DNA from: Lachnospiraceae bacterium
Lineage (GTDB): Bacteria; Bacillota; Clostridia; Lachnospirales; Lachnospiraceae
Direction of reading: 5' to 3'
Assembly (NCBI GenBank): GCA_902363665.1
Contig: CABJAW010000001.1
Location: 285,459-349,458, forward strand
DNA: 64,000 bases
Shown here piece by piece: positions 63,832 through 64,000 of this stretch (positions are counted from its first letter, which is position 1; every line of letters begins with the position of its first letter). The notes beneath the pieces are model-generated. The model had not been told where the DNA came from, searched no databases, and worked only from the letters and a program-made list of their open reading frames with translations. The position numbers were made by a program, and so were the translations under genes.

Positions 63832-64000
63832 TGGATAAGCTTGCGACCGATTAGTAACAGTCAGCTCCATACATTACTGTACTTCCACCTCTGTCCTATC
63901 TACCTCGTGTTCTTCAAGGGGTCTTGGGATATCTCATCTTGAGGGGGGCTTCACGCTTAGATGCCTTCAGCGTTTATCCCTGCCCGACTTGGCTACCCGG
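63832..64000 (-). rRNA. rrl: 23S ribosomal RNA, 3' end (partial)
   Basis: The last 169 bases match the complement of the 23S 3' region, including the CTAATCGGTCG end motif (63841-63857 region) and the conserved CCCTCAAGATGAGATATCCC segment (approximate). The mature 3' end is placed near 63832 by comparison with known 23S ends. The gene continues beyond the window. Confidence 0.93.

Overview
The window reads as a chromosome segment of a spore-forming, low-to-mid GC Gram-positive anaerobe, most likely a gut Lachnospiraceae (Clostridia). The support is the Firmicutes-type S10-spc-alpha order ending in secY-adk, a dlt operon for teichoic-acid D-alanylation, spoVAA/spoVAB, a zinc-ribbon-type S14, a split purine terminus (transformylase-only PurH plus archaeal-type PurO) and many ROK/ABC carbohydrate genes. 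Family assignments come from reading the proteins; no database was searched and no species is claimed.

Layout. 1-11,715 (minus strand): the complete S10/spc ribosomal protein operon, from a sigma-A promoter and a folded leader RNA upstream of rpsJ through secY to the first codons of adk. 11,816-15,600: a GH36 alpha-galactosidase, a divergent SAM methyltransferase, and a 138-bp tandem repeat that amplifies a terminator. 15,598-20,015: dltA-B-C-D plus a 53-codon dltX. 20,240-22,456: ftsH. 22,795-33,611: a carbohydrate locus with a ribose-type ABC importer and two esterases in one operon, a ROK repressor, two zinc alcohol/polyol dehydrogenases and a divergent second ROK repressor, all sharing an operator-like motif. 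33,998-40,063: pyrG, then (minus) an ABC-class ATPase, purO and purH, with a heavily structured 444-bp gap before purO. 40,492-42,046: spoVAA/spoVAB and a small membrane protein. 42,227-46,024: a 1265-aa secreted repeat protein. 46,178-47,104: an AEC transporter. 47,298-57,007: an eight-gene minus-strand operon for uptake and catabolism of an organic or sugar acid (PdxA family, two DHDPS-type lyases, a DUF1537 kinase fused to an iron alcohol dehydrogenase, a D-2-hydroxyacid dehydrogenase and a TctCBA transporter), with a divergent PrpR-N/AAA+/Fis-HTH regulator. 59,108-60,128: azlC-azlD. 60,337-63,452: secreted or lipoprotein-like proteins, including a tandem paralogue pair of which one copy carries an in-frame TGA. 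63,832-64,000: the 3' end of a 23S rRNA gene on the minus strand.

How the parts fit. The acid operon looks like an import, kinase and PdxA-type oxidation route of the kind known for D-threonate/erythronate, with extra aldolase and dehydrogenase steps. The fused kinase-dehydrogenase keeps an intact ribosome-binding site and ATG at the fusion point. The neighbouring regulator resembles sigma-54 activators but lacks both GAFTGA and the Walker B acidic pair. The carbohydrate locus pairs a sugar importer with two esterases, which fits use of an acylated sugar. Non-coding DNA here is unusually rich in dispersed hairpins, many with TTC/GAA triloops: at least two small repeat families, a 126-bp palindromic MITE-like element with a related fragment elsewhere, 76-bp direct repeats and the 138-bp tandem repeat.
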